NCBI GenBank assembly: GCA_002839435.1
Contig: PGYA01000011.1
Span: 121,504 to 185,503 of the forward strand
Origin: Candidatus Riflebacteria bacterium HGW-Riflebacteria-2
GTDB taxonomy: Bacteria > Muiribacteriota > Ozemobacteria > Ozemobacterales > Ozemobacteraceae
Length of the DNA stretch: 64,000 nt
Direction: 5' to 3'
Shown here piece after piece: positions 9,965 to 18,498 of the stretch. How positions within the stretch are numbered: position 1 is the stretch's first letter; each line of letters begins with the position of its first letter. The position numbers and the translations under genes were made by a program. The notes beneath the pieces were generated by a model that worked only from the letters and a program-made list of their open reading frames with translations, had not been told where the DNA came from and did no database searches.

Positions 9965-9972
9965 TTATTCAT
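9868..9972 (-). other. out-of-frame signal-peptide segment of the WG-repeat gene
   Basis: From an ATG at 9972 the minus strand encodes 34 residues starting MNKWPLRFVLQVFLLMAAIT, then CFGQQ. This is a convincing Sec signal sequence. The frame ends in TGA at 9868-9870, which overlaps an ATG in the frame of the WG repeats. Removing one CA unit from the tract at 9871-9880 joins the two frames exactly (FGTHMRFEG). It is therefore best read as the native start of the WG-repeat protein. Confidence 0.6.
9871..9880 (-). repeat. (CA)5 dinucleotide tract at the frameshift point
   Basis: Five CA units (TG on the plus strand) separate the signal-peptide frame from the WG-repeat frame. With 4 or 7 units the two frames would be fused; with 5 they are not. 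Short tracts of this kind can slip in replication or sequencing. Confidence 0.7.
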
Positions 9973-10418
9973 ATGTAAATCTGCTTTTGAGTAGAAATAA
10001 TGCTGATCCTACCATCATTCTTCAAGACCTGCTTTGTTTTTTTCTCAAATTTTTCTGCGGGAAAGTTATCTTGTTCGGCTTTTAATTTTTCACCATGCCA
10101 AGCTTAACGAGTTTTTTCTGACGGTATTCCAAAACTGGAGAGAATTCTTCTTCGCCAGGCATCAGGATGAATTTACGGCGTGGTTCATGGTGTGCAAGTT
10201 TCGTAGAATTTATCACACGATTCCTTGTTCACATATTATACCATTTCGAATGAATACTCCATATTGGACGATAAAATAGCTCAACATGAGTCTCCGATCA
10301 TCTGCTCAGGTTCCTTTTTTGCAGTCATTACCATTGATATCCAGAATCTCATGTTAGAATCACTCTACTGAAACAAAACATGTCAGTAATTAAAACAAAT
10401 ATTGGAGTCTTTTCCTGA
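9973..10418. other. AT-rich intergenic stretch
   Basis: Divergent spacer between the WG-repeat gene and the PIN/TRAM gene. I see no conserved gene apart from the doubtful 44-codon frame listed separately at 10082-10216. Composition is clearly more AT-rich than the flanking genes. A TATAAT lies on the minus strand just upstream of that small frame. Confidence 0.4.
10082..10216 (-). CDS. possible 44-residue small protein or gene remnant
   Basis: The GTG at 10216 is preceded by AGGA and, further upstream, TATAAT on the same strand. The predicted peptide is charged (for example FILMPGEEEFSPVLEYRQKK) and looks more protein-like than the surrounding spacer. No family is recognised. It could be the tail of a decayed gene. 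Confidence 0.25.
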   Translation of the reverse strand: MINSTKLAHHEPRRKFILMPGEEEFSPVLEYRQKKLVKLGMVKN

Positions 10419-10766
10419 ATGAAAAAGTTGTTCCTGATTCTTATTCTAATTGGCGCCAATTTCTGCTGCATTCACCAGCTGGCGGAATGTTTTAAATCCT
10501 TTCTCGGAGAGGGGCTTAAAACTGTTGGCCTGATTATTGCTAATAAACGGGGTTCGTGGTATCCTCTCAAGCCGTGGAGTTTACCTTATGATTTATCAAT
10601 TATTAAGAGCCCTTCTTGTTCTTACTGGTACTATTGTTGGTGTGGCGGTTGGTTACGCTGTAGCAACCGAATATACCAACATTCTCGAAATCGAGAACCC
10701 GCACTTGACACTGGCGGCTTTGCTGGGTTTCATTGGCTACCTGTTTTGCTCGATTGCTGGGCGTGA
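10419..10766 (+). other. open frame with signal-like start, overlapping the PIN/TRAM gene
   Basis: An ATG at 10419, 11 bases after GGAG, opens a frame with a hydrophobic start (MKKLFLILILIGANFCCIHQ). About half of the frame lies inside the confidently called gene at 10588 and there becomes Trp/Cys/Ser-rich, as expected for an out-of-frame read. At most the first 55 codons could be a short exported peptide or a gene remnant. Confidence 0.2.
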
Positions 10767-11664
10767 GCTTCATTTGTGGCTCGAAGAGCAGCTCGAACAC
10801 AATAACAGCTATGACCTCGCCTGGGGCGCTGTTGGCCTGATGCTTGGTCTGATAAGTGCAAACCTTTTGTTCGTGCCGGTATACTTTCTGATGTACAAGG
10901 GTTTTGGCGAAGTCCATTTCAACAACAAGTATCTGGAAGGTCTGGTGCCGTTGTTCAATCTCGTCGTCCCACTGTCTTTCAGCCTTTTGTTTGCTTATCT
11001 CGGCGTCAAGATCGTGCTCAGATACCGGCGCTACCAGGCCAAGATCAACACCGATGGCGTTTCCGCCCGTCACAAAATCATCGATACCAGCGCTATCATC
11101 GATGGTCGCTTCGCTGATCTGTTCCGGCTGGGTTTTCTCGAAGGTAATATAATAATTCCGCGTTTCGTGGTTAACGAACTGCAGTTTCTCTCTGATTCTT
11201 CAGATGAAATCAAGCGCGGCAAGGGGCGCAAAGGCCTGACCAGTCTCAATCAGCTCAAAAATGAGTTTCCTGACCTCATCGTAATTGCCGAAAACGATTA
11301 TCAGGAAATCAACGAGGTCGATGCCAAGCTGGTTAAACTCGCTTCCGAACTCAAAGCGATAATGATCACGCAGGATTACAACCTCAAGAAAGTTGCCGAG
11401 CTCGATCGCATAACTGTTCTGAACGTTAATGATCTCGTGAATGCCCTCAAGCCAATTTTTGTCAGCGGTGAGGATATCGAAGTTAAAATTGTGAAAAAGG
11501 GTAAGGAGACGTGTCAGGGCGTTGGGTTCTTATCAGATGGCACGATGGTAGTAATAGAGGATGGCGGCGACCATGTGGGTGAGACAGTTAAAACCACGGT
11601 CAGCAACATTTTGCAGACCGGCGCCGGCAGAATGATTTTCTGCCGCATAGGAAACCAGAAATGA
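10588..11664 (+). CDS. membrane PIN/TRAM-domain protein (YacL-like)
   Basis: The 358-residue protein has four N-terminal membrane spans followed by a PIN-like nuclease domain. The PIN acidic residues are visible in IIDTSAIIDGRFADL, in NELQFLSDSSDE and in ITQDYNL. A C-terminal TRAM (nucleic-acid-binding) domain ends near MIFCRIGNQK. This is the YacL architecture of Bacillus and its relatives; the RNA or DNA target is not known. Start 10588 is chosen over an upstream codon at 10537 because GGAG lies 8 bases before it and the sequence MIYQLLRALLVL begins the first membrane span. It is followed closely by the CBS-HutP gene. Confidence 0.9.
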   Translation: MIYQLLRALLVLTGTIVGVAVGYAVATEYTNILEIENPHLTLAALLGFIGYLFCSIAGRELHLWLEEQLEHNNSYDLAWGAVGLMLGLISANLLFVPVYFLMYKGFGEVHFNNKYLEGLVPLFNLVVPLSFSLLFAYLGVKIVLRYRRYQAKINTDGVSARHKIIDTSAIIDGRFADLFRLGFLEGNIIIPRFVVNELQFLSDSSDEIKRGKGRKGLTSLNQLKNEFPDLIVIAENDYQEINEVDAKLVKLASELKAIMITQDYNLKKVAELDRITVLNVNDLVNALKPIFVSGEDIEVKIVKKGKETCQGVGFLSDGTMVVIEDGGDHVGETVKTTVSNILQTGAGRMIFCRIGNQK

Positions 11665-11688
11665 CAGCCTTTTTGTGAGGAGTAGTAA

Positions 11689-12474
11689 ATGGGTATACGC
11701 GTAAAAGAAATTATGGATCGCAACCCGATCATCATCGACGCAAGTCAAACGGTGTTCGGGCTCAGAGAACTGGTAATTCTCAGACAACCGGAATGCGTGC
11801 TGGTCACCGACGCTGAAAAGCGCCTGGTTGGCATTATGACACCGTCGCATCTCGCGACTATTTCAGATGTCGATATCGAAGAGAAAGTTACCGCGGTGAT
11901 GGAACAAAAGTTCCGCCGGGTCAATTGCAACATGTCGGTGCGCGAAGCCGCTGCCATGCTTTCAGCCAGCGAACTCGAAGCCTTGCCGGTCGTCGATAAC
12001 AATGACGAACTGGTTGGTGTCGTTACCTACAAAGACATAGTTAAAGACCTTGTCGAAGATCGCGAAGATCAGCTGCTTACACCTGAGAGCGCGGTAATCT
12101 ACCTGTCGATGACCAAAGATCCCGAACAGGAAGAATACTGGCTGCAGAAAGTCAGCAACAAGGGCTACCGCGCTGCGATCACGCAGGTCGGTGCTACTGC
12201 CGAAAAGCTGCCGATAAAACTGCGCGAAGCGACGATTGTCGCTGCTATCGCGCGCTCAGTTATCAAAGAAGACTCACGCGAGAAATTCTCGGTAAGCAAC
12301 GCGGTAAGAGATATTTTCAGCCAGCTTTATACCATCAACCCGGGTTTGGGGGGTGGTTTCAAGGTCGCTATTGTACGCGGTGAAGGCAGAATTGCAGTAG
12401 CGGCTTTTGGTCGCTGCGGCCATGCCCTGTCGAATGGTAACGAGCAGATATTCATGGGGAGCAACATCATTTAA
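11689..12474 (+). CDS. CBS-domain pair fused to a HutP-like domain
   Basis: Residues about 1-120 form two CBS domains (VKEIMDRNPIIIDASQTV, then VTAVMEQKFRRVNCNMSVREA), a module that binds adenosine nucleotides. The C-terminal half (about 130-261) resembles the HutP RNA-binding antiterminator fold. It has a QVGA region followed by IVAAIARSVIKED, then GGGFKVAIVRGEGRIAVAAF and a Gly-rich end. In HutP, metal and histidine sensing uses several His residues; the equivalent helix here (KFSVSNAVRDIF) and the C-terminus (GSNII) have none. GAGGAG precedes the ATG. gltX starts 2 bases after the stop, so the protein may regulate or be co-regulated with glutamyl-tRNA synthetase. The CBS part is certain; the HutP assignment comes from pattern recall. 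Confidence 0.8.
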   Translation: MGIRVKEIMDRNPIIIDASQTVFGLRELVILRQPECVLVTDAEKRLVGIMTPSHLATISDVDIEEKVTAVMEQKFRRVNCNMSVREAAAMLSASELEALPVVDNNDELVGVVTYKDIVKDLVEDREDQLLTPESAVIYLSMTKDPEQEEYWLQKVSNKGYRAAITQVGATAEKLPIKLREATIVAAIARSVIKEDSREKFSVSNAVRDIFSQLYTINPGLGGGFKVAIVRGEGRIAVAAFGRCGHALSNGNEQIFMGSNII

Positions 12475-12476
12475 TC

Positions 12477-13907
12477 ATGTCACAGCAGGTTCGTGTGCGC
12501 TTCGCGCCTTCTCCAACCGGTTATCTTCACGTCGGCGGAGCCCGTACGGCTCTCTTTAACTGGCTTTTCGCCCGCAAAACCGGCGGCACCTTCGTGCTGC
12601 GCGTAGAAGATACCGATGTCGAGCGTTCGACCCAGGAGTCGGTCGATGGTCTGCTGCGCGATATGAAATGGCTCGGCCTGACCTGGGACGAAGGCCCCGA
12701 AGTCGGCGGCCCGCATGGCCCATACTTTCAGGCACAGCGCCTCGAAATTTACCAGAGCTATGCCCGGCGTCTGCTCGATAACGGTTCAGCCTACCCCTGT
12801 TTCTGCAAAGAAGAAGAGCTCGAGGCCAAGCGTAAGAAGGCCGAAGAAGAGCACCGTTCGCTGCATTATGATGGCACTTGCCGGCACCTGAGTCAGGAAG
12901 AGGTTGACCGCCGCATTGCCGACGGCGAGACCTATGTCGTGCGGGTAAAAGTGCCCGAAAAAGACTATGTTCTCGAAGATCTCGTGCGTGGCCGCGTCGA
13001 ATGGAAGTCTGAAACACTCGGTGATTTTATTGTGCTGCGCTCCAGCGGCATGCCGGTTTATAATTTCTGCGTCGTCGTCGATGACACCGACATGCAGATC
13101 ACGCATGTCGTGCGGGCCGAAGAACATCTCACCAACACACATCGTCAGCTGATTTTATACGATGCGCTGGGTATCAAACCGCCGACTTTTGCGCATGCTT
13201 CGCTGATTCTTGGCGAAGACAAGTCGAAGTTGTCAAAGCGGCACGGCGCTACGGCCGTTGGTCAGTATGCCGAAGACGGCTTTCTGCGCGATGCGATGAT
13301 CAACTTTCTTGCGCTGCTGGGCTGGAACGATGGCACTGACCGTGAAATCTACACAGTTCAAGAGCTCATCGAAAGTTTTTCGCTCGAGCGCATCAGCAAA
13401 TCGCCCGGCGTATTTGATCATAACAAGTTGATCTGGATGAACGGCCAGCATCTGCGCGCTTTGTCGGTAGACGAGTTGCTGCCATTAGTGGCGCCGGTTC
13501 TCAAAAAAGCTATGCCCGACGACGCCCGCCTCGATAACCCCGAAGTGTTGCGTAAGCTGGTTGAGCTGATCCAGATCAAGATGAACACTCTTAACGACGC
13601 GGTAGCAGTTGCCGAATCTATTTTGCGCGCTAACCAGCCCGAAGACGAAGAATCTATCGCCCTGGTCAGCACCGAAAAATCAAAGGTGCTTTTTGCCGCA
13701 CTGGCCAAAGAATTCGCAACCTGCGAATGGGTTAAAGATGGCTATAACGCCGCCATCAAAGCTGCCGGCAAGACCGCCGAAGCCAAGGGCAAAGACCTGT
13801 TCATGGCGATCCGCGCCAAGATCACCGGTTCCTGCCACGGCCCCGAACTCGTAGGTATCCTCGATGTTCTCGGCCGCGAAGAAGTCATCAACCGCCTCAA
13901 CAGCTGA
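12477..13907 (+). CDS. gltX: glutamyl-tRNA synthetase
   Basis: Class I aminoacyl-tRNA synthetase charging tRNA-Glu (possibly also tRNA-Gln in organisms that use the amidotransferase route). The HIGH-type motif is in PSPTGYLHVGGARTALFNW near residues 9-27. The KMSKS-type motif is DKSKLSKRHG near 247-256. The length of 476 is standard. The ATG follows the CBS-HutP stop by 2 bases. A Cys/His-rich stretch in the acceptor-binding region (AYPCFCKEEE, then YDGTCRHL) is like the zinc site of several bacterial GluRS. Confidence 0.97.
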   Translation: MSQQVRVRFAPSPTGYLHVGGARTALFNWLFARKTGGTFVLRVEDTDVERSTQESVDGLLRDMKWLGLTWDEGPEVGGPHGPYFQAQRLEIYQSYARRLLDNGSAYPCFCKEEELEAKRKKAEEEHRSLHYDGTCRHLSQEEVDRRIADGETYVVRVKVPEKDYVLEDLVRGRVEWKSETLGDFIVLRSSGMPVYNFCVVVDDTDMQITHVVRAEEHLTNTHRQLILYDALGIKPPTFAHASLILGEDKSKLSKRHGATAVGQYAEDGFLRDAMINFLALLGWNDGTDREIYTVQELIESFSLERISKSPGVFDHNKLIWMNGQHLRALSVDELLPLVAPVLKKAMPDDARLDNPEVLRKLVELIQIKMNTLNDAVAVAESILRANQPEDEESIALVSTEKSKVLFAALAKEFATCEWVKDGYNAAIKAAGKTAEAKGKDLFMAIRAKITGSCHGPELVGILDVLGREEVINRLNS

Positions 13908-14067
13908 CTCGTCATGTTAGATCGAATCAGCCCGAAGATTTGATACTTATGAAAAATATTTGATGTAAGTATCGATTTAATCATGACTTATAGTTTAATT
14001 GTCTCTCTGGAAATCTTTTTCCAGAAAACATACCCCTGCTTCCTTGTAACGGAAATTTGGCTGAGAT

Positions 14068-14108
14068 AAAAAGTCTCCAGCTGGCACTAATGACGGACCA
14101 GCTGGAGA
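14068..14108 (-). terminator. Rho-independent terminator of the BON-protein gene
   Basis: On the minus strand an 11-bp perfect stem (TCTCCAGCTGG with its complement, 13-base loop) is followed by TTTTT. It begins 13 bases after the BON gene stop. Confidence 0.85.
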
Positions 14109-14121
14109 TGAGATTTGCTTC

Positions 14122-14898
14122 TTACTTTTTCTGGGGTTCCTGTACTGTCATTTCGTTTTTAACCGTTGTGACGCCCTGAATATCTGTTACCAGTTTGGTA
14201 ACAAGAGTCTTTTCGGCCTCGTTCCTGGCAATTCCAGTGATAGTGACCTCGCCCTCGCGTGCCACCACTTTGGTGCCAAGAGCGCTGGTTGATCGATGAG
14301 TCAGCAACGCAGTCTTTACCTGAGCTACGACCGATGCGTCATCGATCTTTTCACCAATTGTTCTTTCTTCAACCATGGGAGCTGCCGCCAGAGTCATCAA
14401 GTTTGTCACATCCTTCACCCCATCGACATCCTTGGCATATTCAGTGGTCAAGTCTCTTTGAGCAGCGGTTGCAGCTTTGCCTCTGAGTGTAACGATTCCG
14501 TCTCGAACAGAAACCGATGTTTTGCCGGCATTGACATGGCGATGAAAATAGAGGTTTAGCTTGACCTTTTTTGCGATCCAGTAATCGGCTTTATCAGCCG
14601 TAACTTCAGCAACAGTAACCAGTTTGTTGTCAACGCTGGCCACTCCGGGAATACTTCCTGCGGTTTCCTGTGCCAGAACACGCTGTGAATCAACGGCCAC
14701 AGTTCCAGTCAGGGTGACAACCCCATCTTTGGCCTCAGTGCTTATAGCTTCATCACTGAGAAAAGACCTGAAAACATAAGTCCTCTCGAAATTTTCGATA
14801 ATCAAATCATCACTTTTCGATGCATAAGCCGGAGTGCCTGCAAGACAAATGATGACAGCAGCAGAAAAACCAAAAAAACACTTCAAAATTTTATTCAT
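14122..14898 (-). CDS. exported protein with three BON domains (OsmY-like)
   Basis: BON domains bind phospholipid and are found in periplasmic osmotic-stress proteins such as OsmY. A signal peptide ends near residue 27 (GTPAYAS). Three BON repeats follow at roughly 30-95, 105-170 and 185-255; each ends in a G-V-x-x-V-x-N-x-(L/M) pattern (GVASVDNKLVTV, GVKDVTNLMTL, GVTTVKNEMTV). AGGA precedes the ATG and a strong terminator follows the gene, so it is probably monocistronic. Neighbouring antiporter and DUF3124 genes are consistent with an envelope-stress role, which is inferred. Confidence 0.92.
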   Translation of the reverse strand: MNKILKCFFGFSAAVIICLAGTPAYASKSDDLIIENFERTYVFRSFLSDEAISTEAKDGVVTLTGTVAVDSQRVLAQETAGSIPGVASVDNKLVTVAEVTADKADYWIAKKVKLNLYFHRHVNAGKTSVSVRDGIVTLRGKAATAAQRDLTTEYAKDVDGVKDVTNLMTLAAAPMVEERTIGEKIDDASVVAQVKTALLTHRSTSALGTKVVAREGEVTITGIARNEAEKTLVTKLVTDIQGVTTVKNEMTVQEPQKK

Positions 14899-15202
14899 TA
14901 GAATTCCTTTTTCAATCAGTTTAGATAGACAACATGCCTGTTTTGGTGTGGGCCTCTTTCACAAGACCATCCCTGCGATGATTATCTCTCCTTTCGGCCG
15001 GGTTGCAAAGCAAGGCAGCAGCTTTCCCCGGCAGGCGGCATGCAGAAAATTTTCGCTGTACCTGCATGACAGTTAAACGATACTCCTGCTCTTAACTCTG
15101 GGAAATCCGTGGTTAACCCCGGAAAACTGGTTATAACAAACCAATCAGCGCCCACCAGCAATGGAGAAACTTTCATGACGGAGGGGGGAAGCTGATGGCG
15201 CC
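14899..15202. other. intergenic region upstream of the BON gene
   Basis: About 300 bases without a supported gene. It should hold the BON gene promoter, but I could not find a convincing -35/-10 pair. No repeats or RNA structure were recognised apart from the hairpin at 15203-15227. Confidence 0.4.
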
Positions 15203-15227
15203 AAAAGGTCAGAAAATGGCCTTTTTT
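15203..15227. terminator. bidirectional hairpin terminator after the antiporter gene
   Basis: AAAAGGTC pairs with GGCCTTTT (8 pairs including one G-T) around a 7-base AT-rich loop, with T or A runs on both sides. It lies about 75 bases past the minus-strand antiporter gene and could stop transcription in either direction. Confidence 0.5.
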
Positions 15228-15302
15228 GCGGTCTTCAGGGTATAACCCCGGTTGGGGCGCTTGGGAAACCGGTTTTTGTCTTCTGTGCCCTGTTGGCGAG
15301 GT

Positions 15303-17480
15303 TTATTGGATTATGACAGCACAGGACAACAGGCGTCTTTCCTTAAGTGCTTCGACAGCATTCCCGGTGCCGATAACCACTACGCAATCGCCAGTTTCAA
15401 GCTGGAAGTCAGGCCCTGGCGTAGTTATCTGCTTTTCGCCACGATTAACGCCGATAACAGTCACCCCAAAGGTCTGTCTGAATTTAAGGTCCATGAGGGT
15501 GGCCCCGACATACGGCGAGCCACTCTCGACATGTATCTGCGTAACTTCAAAACGGCCGGCATCTTCGCCAGCTTCGGTTGCAGACAGCTCTGCCAGCAGA
15601 CTCTCTGCCTTTGCCAAAGAATTCTGCCTGCCCATTATTACCAGCTGATCGCCGGGGTAAACCGTGAAATCGGCGCCAGGTTCATGGTAAAGTCTGCCAG
15701 CCCGTATCACCGCCAGAATTGAAACCCCGGCAACCGAGCGCAAAGGGATCTCTTTTACCTTTTTGCATGCATAGGCCGAACCCGCCCTGATTTTTACATT
15801 TCTAAAAGCAATTGGCCAGTCCAGATTGCTGGGAAGGATGTCCATGGCGTGTTCAAGCGCGCCGGCCGCCTGCTCTGCCGCGTCACTGAACGGTCGAAAG
15901 ATTATATCCACACCAGCCTGCTCATAACGCTTAGCCTCTTCAATATTGCTGGCAGTTACAGCAATTTTTCCCTGGAACCCACGACTCCTGAGCAGGTTGA
16001 GCAGGTCAGTGTTAAGTTCTTCGGAGTGAATTGTGCTGGCAACACAGCGTGCATTGCCAATCGGAAGGTTTTCGAGAGTTTCATGATCGCTGATGTCGCC
16101 GTAAAGCAGCGAAATACCACGGTTACGCCATTTCTGTAACGCTTCCGGATCGAAGTCGACGCCCATGATGATCTTTTTGCGATTGATCAGATCTTCAGCC
16201 AGATTACTGCCATAGCCACCAAGACCAAAAAGAATCACGTCAAGGTCAGGCACCTGCTGAACGCTGTCGATTTCCGCCTCGCGATAGGGATTCCTGCGCT
16301 CAAAAACTTTTAGAGGACCCGAAAGCATCTTGTAGAGCTGGCTAGAATAAAGAATCATATAGGTCGAGACAAATATGGTAACAACGCCCACCAGCGTAAT
16401 CAGCCCCATAGTTTCCGGGGTGATATGACCGAGACCAAGACCAATAGCGGCAACGATCAGCGAAAATTCGCTGATCTGCGCGACAGTAAGGCCAGCCATG
16501 AATGAAGTGCGCCGGCGGTAACCCATTAAACCCATGATTATCAGGACTATAATCGGGTTTCCGATCAGAACGAACAGCGAAAAAATCACTGAATTGCCAA
16601 TCTGAGCGCCAACAGTCGACCAGTCAAGTCGCGCGCCAAGATCAATAAAAAAGAAGAGCAGCAAAAAATCGCGTAAACCGGTGAGACGAGCGCCAATTGC
16701 ATCGCGATAGTCAGTAGACGCCAGTGACACACCGGCCAGAAATGCACCTACTTCCTTGCTGAAGCCAAGCATCTCGCCACCGGCACCAAGCAGTACCGCC
16801 CAGGATACGGCAAAAAGGCTCAGCAGTTCCGGCGATTTCGCCAGGCGCTCGACCAGACCCGGAATGACAAAACGCATCAGCAAGCCAACCACGGCGATCA
16901 GCGCAGTGCCACGCCCCAGTATCAGCAGCGCAGAGTGCAGAATTGAGCCTTCCCCGGCCAGCTGACTGCCAAAAGTAGTCAGAAAAACCAGCGCCAGAAT
17001 TGCCGCAATGTCCTGAACGATGAGAAAGCCCAGCGCGATCTGGCCGTGCAGCGAATCAATTTCCTTTTTATCTGACAACAGCTTGACGATTATAATCGTG
17101 CTCGAAAAAGTCAGCGCTACCGCCAGATAAGCAGCGTTAATGACAGACATGCCAAGCAGCATAGCGATAGCAAAGCCAATTAACGAGGTAAAGACGATCT
17201 GACCGACACCAGTAGCCAGCGCAACCGGGCCCGTTGTCCTGATCAGTTTAAGATCAAGTTTGAGGCCAACAATAAACAACAGCAGAGCAATGCCGATTTG
17301 GGCAAGCAGCTCGATCTGAGCATGGCTTTGAATAAGACCAAGTGCCGAAGGGCCGGCAATAATGCCGGTGGCCAGAAACATTATCACCAGAGGCTGCCGG
17401 AATTTCTGGCCGACGAAACCAAGAAGACTGGCAATACCAAGAACCGAGGCTATTTCTTTGAATGATCCGATTTGCGACAT
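15303..17480 (-). CDS. CPA2-family cation:proton antiporter with TrkA-N and two TrkA-C domains
   Basis: The 725-residue protein has a Na+/H+-exchanger-type membrane domain of about 12 spans (residues 5-385; family feature GIALLLFIVGLKLDL). It then has a TrkA-N Rossmann domain (DVILFGLGGYGSNLAEDL near 413) and two TrkA-C ligand-binding domains near 555-630 and 640-720. This is the KefB/KefC/YbaL-like layout of nucleotide-gated potassium efflux systems, with an unusual second TrkA-C. GGAG lies 8-9 bases before the ATG. The substrate ion (K+ or Na+) cannot be read from sequence. Confidence 0.93.
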   Translation of the reverse strand: MSQIGSFKEIASVLGIASLLGFVGQKFRQPLVIMFLATGIIAGPSALGLIQSHAQIELLAQIGIALLLFIVGLKLDLKLIRTTGPVALATGVGQIVFTSLIGFAIAMLLGMSVINAAYLAVALTFSSTIIIVKLLSDKKEIDSLHGQIALGFLIVQDIAAILALVFLTTFGSQLAGEGSILHSALLILGRGTALIAVVGLLMRFVIPGLVERLAKSPELLSLFAVSWAVLLGAGGEMLGFSKEVGAFLAGVSLASTDYRDAIGARLTGLRDFLLLFFFIDLGARLDWSTVGAQIGNSVIFSLFVLIGNPIIVLIIMGLMGYRRRTSFMAGLTVAQISEFSLIVAAIGLGLGHITPETMGLITLVGVVTIFVSTYMILYSSQLYKMLSGPLKVFERRNPYREAEIDSVQQVPDLDVILFGLGGYGSNLAEDLINRKKIIMGVDFDPEALQKWRNRGISLLYGDISDHETLENLPIGNARCVASTIHSEELNTDLLNLLRSRGFQGKIAVTASNIEEAKRYEQAGVDIIFRPFSDAAEQAAGALEHAMDILPSNLDWPIAFRNVKIRAGSAYACKKVKEIPLRSVAGVSILAVIRAGRLYHEPGADFTVYPGDQLVIMGRQNSLAKAESLLAELSATEAGEDAGRFEVTQIHVESGSPYVGATLMDLKFRQTFGVTVIGVNRGEKQITTPGPDFQLETGDCVVVIGTGNAVEALKERRLLSCAVIIQ

Positions 17481-17564
17481 TTACTTTCTCCGGCATTAGC
17501 CTGAAAAAACTGTTGATGACAGAAGAATAATCAGAACCATGACTGCTGCAACCTAAGCGGCAGC

Positions 17565-18095
17565 TTATCTCTGCTGATTTCCTGACGGATCTGGGTTGAC
17601 TACCATAGGCAAAAGTTCTTCAAGAACCCTGCCAGAGCTGGTAAATGAAATGCCCTGCTGGCTCTTGGTTCCAATCATTACGGTTTCAACTATTGGCTGA
17701 TAAACCGCCTGCTCTGCCCGCCAGCGCACAATAAAGCTGGGACCGGAACCACCGGCCGGGTCAGATTCATTAATGAGATACTGAATACAGGCGCCCGGTT
17801 TTAAGTTTACGGACTGCTTTAGCAGATGATCTTTGATTACCTGGCCATTGACATCAATGTATTTTACCGATTCTACCATTATATTCCGGCTTAGATCAGT
17901 GTTGCGAATACTCAAAGTGACAGCAAGATTAAATTGCCGGCCCTTTTCGTACGAATATACAAAGGAATACGCCGGAACCTGTATTAACTGACCATAAGAA
18001 CGCGCCGGCTGCCTGATTTCAAGATCAGAAGAAACCTGCGCCAACGCCGCGACCGACAGAATCAGAAAAAAGCAGAGCAATGATCCAGCTTTCAT
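17565..18095 (-). CDS. exported DUF3124 protein
   Basis: A Sec signal (MKAGSLLCFFLILSVAALAQ) is followed by a 150-residue domain with the DUF3124 features RQFNLAVTLSIRNTD, a VNLKPGACIQYLINE-type segment, and VETVMIGTKSQQGISFTSSGR near the end. The function of this family is unknown to me. It lies upstream of the antiporter on the same strand (about 85-base gap), so it may belong to the same stress-related cluster. Confidence 0.85.
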   Translation of the reverse strand: MKAGSLLCFFLILSVAALAQVSSDLEIRQPARSYGQLIQVPAYSFVYSYEKGRQFNLAVTLSIRNTDLSRNIMVESVKYIDVNGQVIKDHLLKQSVNLKPGACIQYLINESDPAGGSGPSFIVRWRAEQAVYQPIVETVMIGTKSQQGISFTSSGRVLEELLPMVVNPDPSGNQQR

Positions 18096-18498
18096 GATTA
18101 TATGTCCTTCCTAAAAATTAGCGATGTTATCCGTTCCAAAAGCGAATTATATAATCTCTGATGATAATAGACCAATCGACAGAAAAAGACCATTGTTTTG
18201 CGGACTAGTTCTCATTCCCGCTGATGACGTTGCTAATCCAATCTATAATATACACGGCGGCAGTTTATATAAAGGATCAGGCGTATTTGGCTGCCCAGGT
18301 ACTTGTGAGCAAGCGATATAAGTATCAAAAACTGCTTATAGTTAAATGACCTGGTGTAGATTTGCTGGTATATATTTAAGAGATGTAAGATGAACGTTGT
18401 CATGATTTTTCAAAACGGGCAAAATATCGAGAAAGCTGGCTCATCTATCCAGTATGTCTTTTTGAGTTTTGCGAATTGAAAATAACAGGAGAGGTGAA
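18096..18498. other. intergenic region between divergent genes
   Basis: About 400 bases that must contain the promoters of the DUF3124 gene (minus) and the GTPase gene (plus). A 65-codon plus frame at 18124 has no ribosome site and no recognisable family, so it is not called. No strong promoter or structured RNA was seen. Confidence 0.4.

Noticed and set aside
10034..10279. 81-codon plus-strand frame in the AT-rich spacer
   Set aside because: Phe-rich, no ribosome site, overlaps the better-supported small minus-strand frame.
14006..14025. Hairpin TCTGGAAA/TTTCCAGA after gltX as a terminator
   Set aside because: No T-run follows it on either strand; not convincing.
15244..15275. CCCC-GGTT-GGGG hairpin near the antiporter terminator
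   Set aside because: Only 4 pairs and no T-run; the hairpin at 15203 is better.
18124..18321. 65-codon plus-strand frame before the GTPase gene
   Set aside because: No ribosome site or recognisable sequence; looks like open spacer.
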